Positions 40,839 through 50,452 of a stretch of DNA of 64,000 nt are shown here, in pieces. The notes beneath the pieces were generated by a model. It worked only from the letters and a program-made list of their open reading frames with translations, was not told the DNA's origin and ran no database searches. Position numbers and translations under genes: made by a program. Position 1 is the stretch's first letter. Every line of letters begins with the position of its first letter. The stretch is from Flavobacterium sp. ov086 (GTDB lineage: Bacteria; Bacteroidota; Bacteroidia; Flavobacteriales; Flavobacteriaceae): positions 1 through 64,000 of the forward strand of contig NZ_FZNL01000014.1 in NCBI RefSeq assembly GCF_900187965.1, in the 5' to 3' direction.

Positions 40839-42041
40839 ATGAAAGACTTTAATCCAGCTGATAAAATTCAGGATTTGCAATACTTTGGGGAATTTGGTGG
40901 TGTGAATCCGTCGATTTCTGATTCTTCGACTTATACATTTCTTTCGGCTAAAACGATGTTTGACACTTTTGAGGGAAATATGGAAGGCTGTTATTTGTAC
41001 TCGCGTCATTCGTCGCCAAGTAATTTGTATCTGGATCAGGCTTTGGCAGCGATGGAAGGAACGGAAACTGCCAATGTTTCGGCTTCGGGAATGGGAGCGA
41101 TCACGCCTACTCTATTACAGCTTTGCGGTGCGGGCGATCATATTGTTTCAAGCCGAACGATTTATGGAGGAACTTATGCGTTTTTGAAGAATTTTACGCC
41201 TCGTTTTAACATTGAAACTAGTTTTGTAGACATTACTAAACTTGATATTGTGGAAGCTGCGATTACGCCAAAAACGAAAGTTTTGTATTGTGAAACGGTA
41301 AGTAATCCGTTGTTGGAAGTTGCTGATATTGCAGGTTTGGCTAAAATTGCGAAAAAGCATAATTTGAAATTAGTTGTTGATAATACCTTTTCACCATTAT
41401 CCGTTTCTCCTGCAAAATTAGGCGCTGATATCGTGATTCATAGTTTGACAAAATACATTAACGGAAGCAGCGATACGGTTGGTGGTGTAACTTGTGCGTC
41501 GAAAGAATTTATCAATTCCTTGAAAAATGTAAACTCAGGCGCAAGTATGCTTTTGGGACCCACGATGGATAGTTTGCGATCTGCATCGGTGATGAAAAAT
41601 CTTCGAACGCTACATATCAGAATTAAACAACACAGTCATAATGCGCATGTTCTGGCTGATAAATTTGAAGCTGACGGTTTGAAAACGGTTTATCCGGGAT
41701 TGAAAAGTCATCCAAGTCATGAATTGTACAAAACGATGATTAATCCGGAATATGGTTTTGGCGGAATGATGACGATTGATGTTGGAACTTTGGCTAAAGC
41801 CAATGAATTAATGGAGTTGATGCAGGCGAGAAACTTAGGCTATCTGGCGGTAAGTTTAGGCTTTTACAAAACGTTGTTTAGCGCACCTGGAACTTCGACT
41901 TCAAGTGAAATTCCGTTAGAGGAACAACACGAAATGGGATTGACGGATGGTTTGATTCGTTTCTCGATTGGTTTGGATAATGATATTGAGCGCACTTATA
42001 CAATGATGAAGGAATGTATGGTAGAACTTGGAATTCTATAA
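40839..42041 (+). CDS. Cys/Met-metabolism PLP enzyme (methionine gamma-lyase-like)
   Basis: The 400-residue protein is a fold-type I enzyme of the cystathionine gamma-synthase group. YSRHSSPSN at 54-62 carries the Tyr-Arg that touches PLP phosphate from the neighbouring subunit. D181 is in VVDNTFSPL, and the Schiff-base lysine is K205 in HSLTKYINGSSDTVGG. A late GTSTSSEIPLEEQ-x-GL..IRFSIGLD completes the signature. It could be methionine gamma-lyase, O-acetylhomoserine sulfhydrylase or a relative. The divergent Lrp gene supports an amino-acid role. Confidence 0.85.
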   Translation: MKDFNPADKIQDLQYFGEFGGVNPSISDSSTYTFLSAKTMFDTFEGNMEGCYLYSRHSSPSNLYLDQALAAMEGTETANVSASGMGAITPTLLQLCGAGDHIVSSRTIYGGTYAFLKNFTPRFNIETSFVDITKLDIVEAAITPKTKVLYCETVSNPLLEVADIAGLAKIAKKHNLKLVVDNTFSPLSVSPAKLGADIVIHSLTKYINGSSDTVGGVTCASKEFINSLKNVNSGASMLLGPTMDSLRSASVMKNLRTLHIRIKQHSHNAHVLADKFEADGLKTVYPGLKSHPSHELYKTMINPEYGFGGMMTIDVGTLAKANELMELMQARNLGYLAVSLGFYKTLFSAPGTSTSSEIPLEEQHEMGLTDGLIRFSIGLDNDIERTYTMMKECMVELGIL

Positions 42042-42074
42042 GCTTTCTTTCACAGAGATTCACTAAAGATTTTT

Positions 42075-42250
42075 TTCACGCAGATTTGGCGGACTATGCT
42101 GATCTTTTATAGAAATCTATAAAAAGTATCTGCTGCATCAGCAAGATCTGCGCGAGAAAAAGTTTTTGCCACGAATTTCACGAATTAGCACTAATTAAAA
42201 ATCTTCAAAAGAAAAAATTAGCGAAAATTCGTGAAATTCGTAGCGAAAAC
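42075..42250. repeat. nested palindromes of the GCCACGAATT/CACGCAGATTT family
   Basis: The first hairpin runs from TTTTCACGCAGATTTGGCGG (from about 42071) to ATCTGCGCGAGAAAA (about 42146-42160). The second has arms GCCACGAATTTCACGAATT at 42168-42186 and 42226-42244, with one mismatch in 19. It fills the first half of the 42042-42595 gap, after the PLP-enzyme gene. From 42250 to 42595 the sequence is AT-rich leader of the GH57 gene without a recognisable feature. Confidence 0.75.
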
Positions 42251-42595
42251 TCTATAATGCTTCTTACAAAAATGAAAACACTTCTTTATAAATAAATTTG
42301 CACAATTTTTTATTAGTTTGTTTAAATCCGCTGGAGATTTTTCTCTAAGCGGATTTTTTATTTCCTCTAAAAAAACTTTACTTACTCATTTCCAAATAAT
42401 TAAAATTTCAATAAATCAATTCTTCAAAATAAACCAACAAATTCTGCGGATAAAGTTTTTTTTCTTCGCTTTTTTAGAAAAGTTGTAAACACTAAAACGT
42501 TGTAGTTCTTCAATCTTATATTATTAAATAATTTTAATGTTAATAAAATATACTTTTAACAAAAAAATAACCACTTAACTAACCAAAATTGAATT

Positions 42596-45500
42596 ATGAA
42601 GAAAAACCTACTTTTGTATTGTACGCTACTAATTCCCTTTGCTTTTTTGCAGGCACAGGTGAATACTTCTTACTTGTGGCACCTGCATCAGCCCACGTAT
42701 TGGGGAGATGTGAGTAAAAAAAATCCGAACAGATATCAAATCGTAAAAGAGTCTCAGGACTTGAAGGTTTCGGGTGGTAATAATGATAAAAACGGACTGG
42801 CACATCCTACAAATAATCTTGAAGAAATTTTTGGTACCGGAGATCGTGTTGCGGCTTACCAATTTGCTCCGAAAAATGCTATTAATTCTATCCGTGATTT
42901 GGCAAAAGCCGGAGCGCAAATTACTTACGGAGGTTCATTAATGGAAAACGTCAATGAACTTGCCCAAGCCAATCAATGGGGATATTCTAATTCCTGGACT
43001 CAAAATATTAAAGATGCTAAAGCATGGAAAACTTCGGGCGGATTCTCGCGTATGGAAGTGGTTTCGTTTACGATGCATCATGCACTTTCTCCACTTTTGA
43101 GTGACGAGGCTTTGAAAAAAGAAATCAAAGCACATCAATATTACAGCGCACAATTGTTTGGCTCGCATGATTCTAAAGGATATTGGCCTGCCGAATGTGC
43201 TTTTTCTGAAAGGATTATAAAAACCCTGACGGAATGTGGCATCGAATGGTCTGTAATTGCCAACAGCCATTTGTCCAGAACTCTTGCTGATTATCCTGTA
43301 AAATATGGCTCCGGCGGAACTATGTGTGATGTTCCTAATAAAGCCGATCAGGTAGAAACTACCGGAAACAATTGGTTTTCGGCTCAAAAAGATGCTCGTG
43401 GCGGTCAGTTTGCAGTGCCATATTCTTATCTGCCTTATAAAGCAAAATATGTCGATCCGGAAACAGCCCAGGAATACAAAATAACGGTTGTTCCTATGGC
43501 GGATTATGAAAGTTACGAGGATGGATATGCCACAATTGGCACTTCGCTAATTGCGCCAATTGTTGCAAAAGCTTCGACTTCGCCAAGACCTCCTTTGGTA
43601 TTATTTGCTCACGATGGCGATAATGCCTGGGGCGGTGGTTCGTCGTATTACAACGAATCGGTTACGGGGTTTTCTCACGCTTCGGCGGCTAACGGAAATA
43701 TTCCGACTACAATTCCGCAGTATTTACAGGACAATCCTGTTCCGGAATCGGCAGTTGTGCATGTCGAAGATGGCGCTTGGGTAAATGCCGATGGCGACTT
43801 TGGACATCCACAATTTACAAACTGGTTGTGGCCATTTTTTGATCCGGTTACAAAAAAATTCAATCCAAATGGCTGGACTGAAGATATGATGAATCAGGCG
43901 ATTACAACTGCCGGAGAAAATCACGCTATTATGGCGGAACAGCTGGAAGGAAATAATCTTAGAATGAGCGAAATTGTAAATCCAACTTCTGCCGTAAGTC
44001 CTGCCGAAAAAGCATGGCATTTTTTAATGGCGGGTTACGATAGTGGAAATGCTTATTACGGTCTTGCCGAAGATTTAGAAATAAAAACTACGCTTGCCGT
44101 AAACCGATGTGTACAATTTGCAAAACCTACTCTGGATGCTCATCCTGGTGTTGACGCTACAAAACCTTCTGTATTTATTCCACAGCGCTGGCCTTACAAT
44201 CCCGGAGAAAAAGGATATGGAGCGCCTTATGCCTATAAAGATTTTCTGAATTCGGCAGATTTTACAGTATATACTTTTGCTTATGATGTAAGCGGAATCG
44301 AAAGATCGGAACTAAAATACAGAGTTGACGTTGATGGAAAAAATAACCTTACCTCAAATCAAAATGAAACATACGCTGGCGGTACCGAAGTTGGAAACTG
44401 GGTAACTTTGCCAATGACGGAAAGAGTTTTTCCTAAAGGGAATTTTACCAATAGTCCGCAAGCCGATTTATACATGCTTCCTGATGTAATTGCTAATCAA
44501 TATTCGGCTGAAATTACAGGGATATCTGAGAAATTATTGGATTACTATGTTGAAGTAACGGATAAAAAAGGGAATATAACCAAATCGAAAATTCAGCATG
44601 TTTGGGTTGGAAAAAATCTTGATGTTGCGCCAAAAATTGCCTTCACGCCTGACACGAGCAATTCTATAACGGCAATAGATGTAACGATTAATGCTACGGA
44701 CAGCACAGATCCTAAACCAAAATTATACTACACAATTGATGGTTCTACGCCTACTCTTTCGTCTCCGTTTGTTGAGTCTGTTAAAACAATGAATATTACA
44801 CAAACTACAACAGTTAAAGCATTTGCGGTTGACAAAGACGGAAATCAATCTGATATTGTTACTAAGACCTATACGATTGGAGCGATTCCGGAATTCACGG
44901 TTTATTTTAAAAAACCTGCAAATTGGAATGCTGCTGTAAAAGTATATTACTGGTTACCAACGGGAACTGCTCCTGCGGTAACTTATCCCGGAGTTGCAAT
45001 GACACAGGATTGTGGAGATTGGTATAAATATACTTTTCCGTCGACTGTAACGGCTTCGAATTTATTATTTAACGACGGAACTTTAAAAACTGCCGACTTA
45101 AATGCAACTGCCGGAATTAAGTTTTATGACGGCGCGTGGTTAGCTTCAGAACCTGCAAACCGATGTCCATCAGTTGCGCCAGATTTCACAATCTCGCAAG
45201 CAGGCGGAACTTTTACAACGGGAACAACTGTAAACCTGACTTTAACAGCAAACGAAAGTACGGCAACCATTTATTACACCTTAGACGGAACGGTTCCAAC
45301 AACGGCTTCGGCTTCTTCTGTGGGTTCTAAAACATTAGCCATAAACAGCACGACTACACTTAAGGCTTTTGTGAAAAATGTGGCAGGAATAAGTTCAGCT
45401 GTTAAAACTGAAACGTATACTTTTAGTACGCCAACTACTTTTACAGTTTACTTTAAAAAACCAACGAACTGGAATTCTGCTGTAAAAGTGTATTACTGGT

Positions 45501-46516
45501 CACCAACCGGAACTGCTCCTGCCGTAACATATCCGGGAGTTGCAATGACACAAGATTGTGGAGATTGGTATAAATATACTTTTCCATCAACAGTGAGCGC
45601 AACGAATTTATTATTCAATGACGGAAGTCTTAAAACTGCCGATTTAAGCACAACTGCGGGAATCAAATTTTATGATTCGGCTTGGTTAGGTTCAGAACCT
45701 GCCAATAGATGTCCGGTTATTGCTCCTGATTTTACAAATTCAAAACCAGGCGGAACCTTTACAACGGGAACGACTGTAAATGTAGTTTTGACTGCAAACG
45801 AAACAACTTCTACTATTTATTATACTTTAGACGGAACAACGCCTACTTCAGGTTCTGCATCTGCAATTGGGTCTAAATCTTTTGCTTTTACTGCAAACAC
45901 AACTTTAAAAGCTTTTGTGATTAATGCAGCCGGAGTTTCATCGGCAGTAAAAACTGAGGTTTATACTTTTAATGCCGTTGCAACGCTTACCGTTTATTTT
46001 AAACCGCCAACGAGCTGGACAGGGATTCCAAAAGTACATTATTGGAATGCTGTTCCTTCAGGAAGTGCCGCCAACACAACCTGGCCGGGAGTTGCAATGG
46101 TAGCGGACACAAATGGTTTTTATAAATACACGATTACTGGACCAACATCTGTAAATGTGATTTTTAACAATGGTTCGAGCGGTTCAGCAAATCAAACAGC
46201 CGATCTATTGAACAAAACTAATGGTTACTCTTATACATGGGGAACAACTACTTCTAAAATGACTACAAGTCCAACAATAGAAGAAGAAAGTTATGCTGTT
46301 CGTTTATTCCCAAATCCTGTAGATCATACCTTGCAAGTAAACTCTACTATCCCGATAACTGATTATAGCATTATTTCGGCACAAGGAAGTGTAGTTCAGG
46401 AAGGAAAATCGAATACAAACACCATCGATGTAAGTCGCTTGAGTACGGGACTTTACTTTATCACAATCCGATTGGAAAACGGAAAAGAAACTATGCAGAA
46501 GATTATCAAAAAATAG
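42596..46516 (+). CDS. secreted GH57-like glycosidase with CBM26-like modules and a T9SS tail
   Basis: A 1306-residue precursor with a signal peptide (LLIPFAFLQAQ). Residues about 22-560 resemble glycoside hydrolase family 57: YLWHLHQP at the start, E200 in GYWPAECAFSE as candidate nucleophile, and HDGDNAWGGG at 339-348 near the second acid. Then follow a chitobiase-type domain (YYTIDGSTPT) and three starch-binding CBM26-like modules (VYFKKP.NW..AVKVYYW) at about 764, 948 and 1128, alternating with chitobiase-type units. Last comes a sorting domain (VRLFPNPVDHTLQV ... ending TMQKIIKK). GH57 enzymes cleave alpha-glucans, so this is probably a surface or secreted amylase-like enzyme. Confidence 0.82.
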   Translation: MKKNLLLYCTLLIPFAFLQAQVNTSYLWHLHQPTYWGDVSKKNPNRYQIVKESQDLKVSGGNNDKNGLAHPTNNLEEIFGTGDRVAAYQFAPKNAINSIRDLAKAGAQITYGGSLMENVNELAQANQWGYSNSWTQNIKDAKAWKTSGGFSRMEVVSFTMHHALSPLLSDEALKKEIKAHQYYSAQLFGSHDSKGYWPAECAFSERIIKTLTECGIEWSVIANSHLSRTLADYPVKYGSGGTMCDVPNKADQVETTGNNWFSAQKDARGGQFAVPYSYLPYKAKYVDPETAQEYKITVVPMADYESYEDGYATIGTSLIAPIVAKASTSPRPPLVLFAHDGDNAWGGGSSYYNESVTGFSHASAANGNIPTTIPQYLQDNPVPESAVVHVEDGAWVNADGDFGHPQFTNWLWPFFDPVTKKFNPNGWTEDMMNQAITTAGENHAIMAEQLEGNNLRMSEIVNPTSAVSPAEKAWHFLMAGYDSGNAYYGLAEDLEIKTTLAVNRCVQFAKPTLDAHPGVDATKPSVFIPQRWPYNPGEKGYGAPYAYKDFLNSADFTVYTFAYDVSGIERSELKYRVDVDGKNNLTSNQNETYAGGTEVGNWVTLPMTERVFPKGNFTNSPQADLYMLPDVIANQYSAEITGISEKLLDYYVEVTDKKGNITKSKIQHVWVGKNLDVAPKIAFTPDTSNSITAIDVTINATDSTDPKPKLYYTIDGSTPTLSSPFVESVKTMNITQTTTVKAFAVDKDGNQSDIVTKTYTIGAIPEFTVYFKKPANWNAAVKVYYWLPTGTAPAVTYPGVAMTQDCGDWYKYTFPSTVTASNLLFNDGTLKTADLNATAGIKFYDGAWLASEPANRCPSVAPDFTISQAGGTFTTGTTVNLTLTANESTATIYYTLDGTVPTTASASSVGSKTLAINSTTTLKAFVKNVAGISSAVKTETYTFSTPTTFTVYFKKPTNWNSAVKVYYWSPTGTAPAVTYPGVAMTQDCGDWYKYTFPSTVSATNLLFNDGSLKTADLSTTAGIKFYDSAWLGSEPANRCPVIAPDFTNSKPGGTFTTGTTVNVVLTANETTSTIYYTLDGTTPTSGSASAIGSKSFAFTANTTLKAFVINAAGVSSAVKTEVYTFNAVATLTVYFKPPTSWTGIPKVHYWNAVPSGSAANTTWPGVAMVADTNGFYKYTITGPTSVNVIFNNGSSGSANQTADLLNKTNGYSYTWGTTTSKMTTSPTIEEESYAVRLFPNPVDHTLQVNSTIPITDYSIISAQGSVVQEGKSNTNTIDVSRLSTGLYFITIRLENGKETMQKIIKK
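44890..45975 (+). repeat. tandem duplication inside the GH57 gene
   Basis: Two units of about 540 bases (44890-45430 and 45432-45975), each coding for a CBM26-like module plus a chitobiase-type linker domain, are very similar even at the DNA level, for example GTTGCAATGACACA..GATTGTGGAGATTGGTATAAA in both. A more diverged third CBM module starts at about 45979. The duplication of the first two looks recent. Confidence 0.85.
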
Positions 46517-46577
46517 ATTCTTTAGCGCTTACTTTAATTAAACCTAGATTACGCATTAGAGATTTTACTGTTTTTTT

Positions 46578-46746
46578 TGTTCCATCGGAACATTTCATTG
46601 GTTGAAAAAAAAGCAATTTGATATCATCCCTTAGGGATGTTTGGCAAATTGTATCTACATATATTGGTTATGAAGCAAACGTTCCTACGGAACGTAAAAA
46701 ATGCATTATTATTGATCTACTACCTATGAGATGTTCCGATGGAACA
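46578..46746. repeat. palindrome-cluster element, GTTCC-N3-GGAAC family, copy 2
   Basis: Ordered palindromes: TGTTCCATCGGAACA at 46578, CATCCCTTAGGGATG at 46625, CGTTCCTACGGAACG at 46680, TGTTCCGATGGAACA at 46732. The linkers TTTGGCAAATTGTAT after the second and GAAGCAAA before the third match copy 1 at 18477-18665, so the architecture is conserved between two distant sites. It lies between the GH57 gene and its terminator. Confidence 0.8.
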
Positions 46747-46820
46747 GAAAAACATCAAATATTAAAAAATCAATTATTTATGATTTAATACTTTTCTAAT
46801 GCATAAACTGGATTAAATAA

Positions 46821-46856
46821 ATAAGCCGTTCTGAGATTAATTTTCAGAACGGCTTT
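46821..46856. terminator. bidirectional terminator between the GH57 and DUF695 genes
   Basis: AAGCCGTTCTGA pairs with TCAGAACGGCTT around a ten-base loop. The two genes are convergent. The rest of the 46517-46863 gap is the palindrome element. Confidence 0.85.
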
Positions 46857-46863
46857 TCAATAT

Positions 46864-47958
46864 TTATCTTTGTTCAAAATGTCTAAAAGACTGCCAATAC
46901 TTATCTTTATAAATTTCGTATTTTAGATCATTTTTTTGACTTTGTTTTTTTATTATCTGATCTAAAACTTTTGGAGGTTTTCTAAATTCTTTACAAGCAA
47001 AAAAGATTTCTCTTTTACCATCTCCTGTTTCTCTTCCTACGTTTAAATACCCATCTGAATCTGACAGACTAAACATTATTTCTTCCTCTATTTCATCCAA
47101 TAATTTATAGGTTTCATCATCAGGCAAACCAGTTTCATCAGTAATTTTAAATGGAACAGATATAATAAAAATCCAAGGATGTGATGCTTTTTTATCCCAT
47201 TCTAATAGTGTTGTATTAATAAGAGCTAATACAATTTTCCCGTTTTTACTTTTCCCTTCAAAATTTGCATAACCATCATTTTCTGTATTATGCCTTATTC
47301 CTTCGTATTTTTCAACAAATTCTTTTTCTCTCCAAATTAAATAATCATTTAATTTTTCTATCGGAATTAACTCCTCAGAAACTCCTTCTTTTCCAACAAC
47401 TTTCATATTATCGATTAAAGTAAGAGAATGCAATTCACCTAAATAATTGTCCAAAAAAAGATAAACACCAGTTGCAATAAATCCTTTTTTTTCTTCTGTA
47501 AAATCATCAAATACAATAGTTAAATCAATTTCATCCGGATAACCGTTATGCATGTTGGGGTAAAATTTTAAACTATCTGAATCAAAATTAAAATCTTTAT
47601 AATTAATACTAACATCTTTAATATCTGTTGCTGGTTTTAAAGCGCCAAATTTCCAACCCTCAATTTTTGGAGCGGCATTAACCAACTCTTCTACCACATA
47701 AATATTTCTAACAACTCCATCAGGCGTAAATATTAAGTCGACAGTTTGATCATTAAGCATTCCCGCGAGAAAATAAATCCCCTCATGAATTTCGTTTAAT
47801 TTTGGTGAAAGTTTATCAAAGAAACCTTGATGTATATTTTCTTCTTTTTGAACAATTTTGAAAAACTCTTTTTCATGTTTTAAAAACCAATTCCAAAAAT
47901 CATTATAAGATTCTATTGAAGCTTCTTTTTTACCCAATATTTTATCAAAAAAATTCAT
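46864..47958 (-). CDS. DUF695-domain protein
   Basis: The 364-residue protein lacks a signal peptide. The C-terminal third (about 240-364) follows the DUF695 pattern: HPWIFIISVPF, GLPDDETYKLLDEIEEEI, DGYLNVGRETGDGKREIFFACKEF, and a final KYWQSFRHFE. The N-terminal two thirds have an acidic helix and two beta segments of unknown fold (IYFLAGMLNDQTVDLIFTPDG). DUF695 proteins are cytosolic and uncharacterised; some lie in immunity-type loci. Confidence 0.7.
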   Translation of the reverse strand: MNFFDKILGKKEASIESYNDFWNWFLKHEKEFFKIVQKEENIHQGFFDKLSPKLNEIHEGIYFLAGMLNDQTVDLIFTPDGVVRNIYVVEELVNAAPKIEGWKFGALKPATDIKDVSINYKDFNFDSDSLKFYPNMHNGYPDEIDLTIVFDDFTEEKKGFIATGVYLFLDNYLGELHSLTLIDNMKVVGKEGVSEELIPIEKLNDYLIWREKEFVEKYEGIRHNTENDGYANFEGKSKNGKIVLALINTTLLEWDKKASHPWIFIISVPFKITDETGLPDDETYKLLDEIEEEIMFSLSDSDGYLNVGRETGDGKREIFFACKEFRKPPKVLDQIIKKQSQKNDLKYEIYKDKYWQSFRHFEQR

Positions 47959-48037
47959 GTATTAAAAAAATTAAATTTAGATTTTACTGAAGACAAACCT
48001 AAGAAAAAGATTTCAAAAATATAGGTTTATTTTTACA

Positions 48038-48074
48038 AAAAATCCGCTCTAAAATTACTTTCAGAACGGATTTT
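48038..48074. terminator. terminator after the APC permease gene
   Basis: AAAATCCGCTCT pairs with AGAACGGATTTT with one mismatch and sits 46 bases after the permease stop (- strand). Confidence 0.7.
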
Positions 48075-48119
48075 CACAAATAACGTTTTACCTATAACTT
48101 TTTACATTTTACAAGTAAC

Positions 48120-50054
48120 TTATATCTTCTCTACAAAATTTAGTTTGCTATTTTTTCGACTATAAGTAAAGTAAATAACCAATCCTAATAATAACCAGAT
48201 TGTGAAGTAAATCCAATTCCAAACGCTTAATTCTGCCATCATATACAGACAGCAAATAAGTCCTAATAATGGAATTAAAGACAAGTTTTGTCTGAATGAC
48301 CAAACGGCTAATCCAACCAAAACAAATATGAAGATCCACATTGGAATTTTGTGTTTGAATAAACTAAAACCTGATTCGTATTTCAAGGAATCATTAATTG
48401 GCAATCCTTTTACAACCTCGGCATATTTTGCTTCGTCGTCTTGATATTGACTCAATAAATGCTCTAAATCTGATGTTTCGGCAGTTTTATTGTGAACATC
48501 GATACTTTCTAAATAATTGAAAACTTTCGTTGATTCTTCTTTATCCAAAGAAGTAATAATCGTCGTAGCATCATTTGTTTGCGCTTCATTATTAATAAAA
48601 GCCATTGTCGCTTTATTATTAAAAGCAAAAGCATAATAGATTCCTGCAATCATTAAAACAGGCAAAATATACTTCGAATTTACATAAGGAGTTTTGAATT
48701 TCCCTCTTGGGATATCCGTTTTGTTTTGCAATACCAAAACTCCTGCACAAACCAATACAAAAGCAAATAAAGTTCCGATACTACATAAATCTGTCACCAT
48801 TGTTAAGTTCAAAAACAACGCCGGAACCGCTACCACAAAACCGGTCACAATTGTAGCAAATGATGGTGTTTTGAATTTTGGATGCACCGTAGAAAATTTC
48901 TTTGGCAATAAACCATCACGGCTCATACTCATCCAGATACGAGGCTGTCCCATCTGGAAAACCAATAAAACACTTGCCATAGCCACTACCGCACTTACGG
49001 CGATAATTCCTGACATCCATTTTAAGTTTAATTTATCGAAAACAAACGCTAGAGGATCTCCAACATTCAATTCGTTATAACGCACCATTCCGGTTAAAAC
49101 CAAGGCAATGGCAATATATAAAATAGTACAAATAATAATTGCCCACATCATTCCGCGTGGTAAATCACGTTGCGGATTTTTACATTCCTCGGCAGTTGTC
49201 GAGATCGCATCAAAACCAATATAGGCAAAGAAAACGGCCGAAACTCCTTTTAAAACCCCACTTACACCATTTGGCGCAAACGGATCCCAATTGGCAGTAT
49301 CCACATAAAAAATACCTACCGCAATAACCAAAAGTACAATACAAAGTTTTACAACTACCATTGCATTACTGGCGTTACGAGATTCTTTCATCCCTCTGTA
49401 AACCAAAGCTGTAATTAAGATAATGATGAATAAAGCCGGTAAATCAGCCACAAAATGGAAAGAACCAATTGTTGGCGCCGTTGTCCAGGCAGTATAAGAA
49501 GCTTGCAAAGCAGTACTTAAATTTTCGTATGATTTTCCGCCTTGCATTAAAGCAGTGGCATCTTTAAATCCATTTGAAGCAGTTAGATAATCCATCTGAA
49601 TCCATTGCGGCAAATGAATCCCGCCACTCTGGAGCAGTCCCGTAAAATAATCACTCCACGAAATGGCAACCGTTATATTCCCTACAGCATATTCCATGAT
49701 TAAAGCCCAACCGATAATCCAGGCGATAATTTCTCCAAAAGCAACATACGAATACGTGTAAGCACTTCCTGAAACCGGAACCATCGAAGCAAATTCGGCG
49801 TAAGCAAAAGCAGCAAAACTACAGGCAAGAGCCGTAAACAAAAACAAGAAAATAACAGCCGGACCACCATCTGCACTGGCTTTTCCGATAGTACTAAAAA
49901 TACCTGCTCCAACAATCGCTGCGATTCCAAATGCAGTTAAATCCCTAGTCGTCAAGTGTTTTCCTAGTGCATTATGACCATCTGCTTCATTTTTTGCAAC
50001 TTGTTTCAGAATATCTTGTACCGTTTTTTTACGGAATAAACCTGATAATGCCAT
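48120..50054 (-). CDS. APC-superfamily amino-acid permease (CAT-like)
   Basis: A 644-residue membrane protein with the CAT/YfnA signature. The first helix reads DLTAFGIAAIVGAGIFSTIG, with the unwound GAGIF substrate loop. FAYAEFASMVPVSGSAYTYSY, FFAYIGFDAISTTAEECKNPQRDLP, and GQPRIWMSMSRDGLLPK follow. About 13-14 helices are predicted. A soluble loop of about 90 residues (acidic, 490-560) near the C-terminus is unusual for the family. Likely import of cationic or neutral amino acids; substrate not determinable. Confidence 0.88.
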   Translation of the reverse strand: MALSGLFRKKTVQDILKQVAKNEADGHNALGKHLTTRDLTAFGIAAIVGAGIFSTIGKASADGGPAVIFLFLFTALACSFAAFAYAEFASMVPVSGSAYTYSYVAFGEIIAWIIGWALIMEYAVGNITVAISWSDYFTGLLQSGGIHLPQWIQMDYLTASNGFKDATALMQGGKSYENLSTALQASYTAWTTAPTIGSFHFVADLPALFIIILITALVYRGMKESRNASNAMVVVKLCIVLLVIAVGIFYVDTANWDPFAPNGVSGVLKGVSAVFFAYIGFDAISTTAEECKNPQRDLPRGMMWAIIICTILYIAIALVLTGMVRYNELNVGDPLAFVFDKLNLKWMSGIIAVSAVVAMASVLLVFQMGQPRIWMSMSRDGLLPKKFSTVHPKFKTPSFATIVTGFVVAVPALFLNLTMVTDLCSIGTLFAFVLVCAGVLVLQNKTDIPRGKFKTPYVNSKYILPVLMIAGIYYAFAFNNKATMAFINNEAQTNDATTIITSLDKEESTKVFNYLESIDVHNKTAETSDLEHLLSQYQDDEAKYAEVVKGLPINDSLKYESGFSLFKHKIPMWIFIFVLVGLAVWSFRQNLSLIPLLGLICCLYMMAELSVWNWIYFTIWLLLGLVIYFTYSRKNSKLNFVEKI

Positions 50055-50177
50055 ATGTGATTTTGCTTTTAAAATTAATATATTTCGGTCTTTATGGTTT
50101 TATTTTGCAAATAATGCAAAAATTATCCTGATTTCAAATATATAAAACGATTTTGTTTTCAAACGAATTATTTTTTT

Positions 50178-50450
50178 GACGCAAAGGCGCAAAGACGCAA
50201 AGTTTTTTTGCCACGAATTGCACAAATTTTACGAATTATTTTCTCACGCAGATTTTTTTTGCCACTGATTAAAATAATTAACTCAGATTATTTCACGTAG
50301 ATTTAAAAAGATTTAAGCAGATGCGCGCAGATTTTATTTAAAGCTAAATCCAAATTAAATCTGCTAAAATCTGCCAAATCTGCGTGAAATAAAAAAATCC
50401 GTGCTTATCTGCGTTTTCACGAAGTGAATCCGTGTCATCCGCGTGCCATC
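50178..50450. repeat. nested palindromes of the CGCAAAG and CACGCAGATTT families
   Basis: The left part GACGCAAAGGCGCAAAGACG (50178-) matches units at 38731 and 38808. Then GCCACGAATT occurs at 50210, and the arm ATTTCACGTAGATTTAAAAA followed by GATTTAAGCAGAT (50290-50322) pairs with about 50357-50390 (AAATCTGCCAAATCTGCGTG). The right edge (ATCCGCGTGCC) reaches the stop codon of the 50453 gene. The gap 50055-50452 holds no gene. Confidence 0.75.
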
Positions 50451-50452
50451 TC

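Noticed and set aside
42596-44020. Several long open frames on the opposite strand and in other frames within the GH57 gene, and likewise in AmtB, DsbD and the FAD dehydrogenase
   Set aside because: They lie wholly inside well-supported genes, have cysteine/arginine-rich unnatural composition, and no independent start signals.
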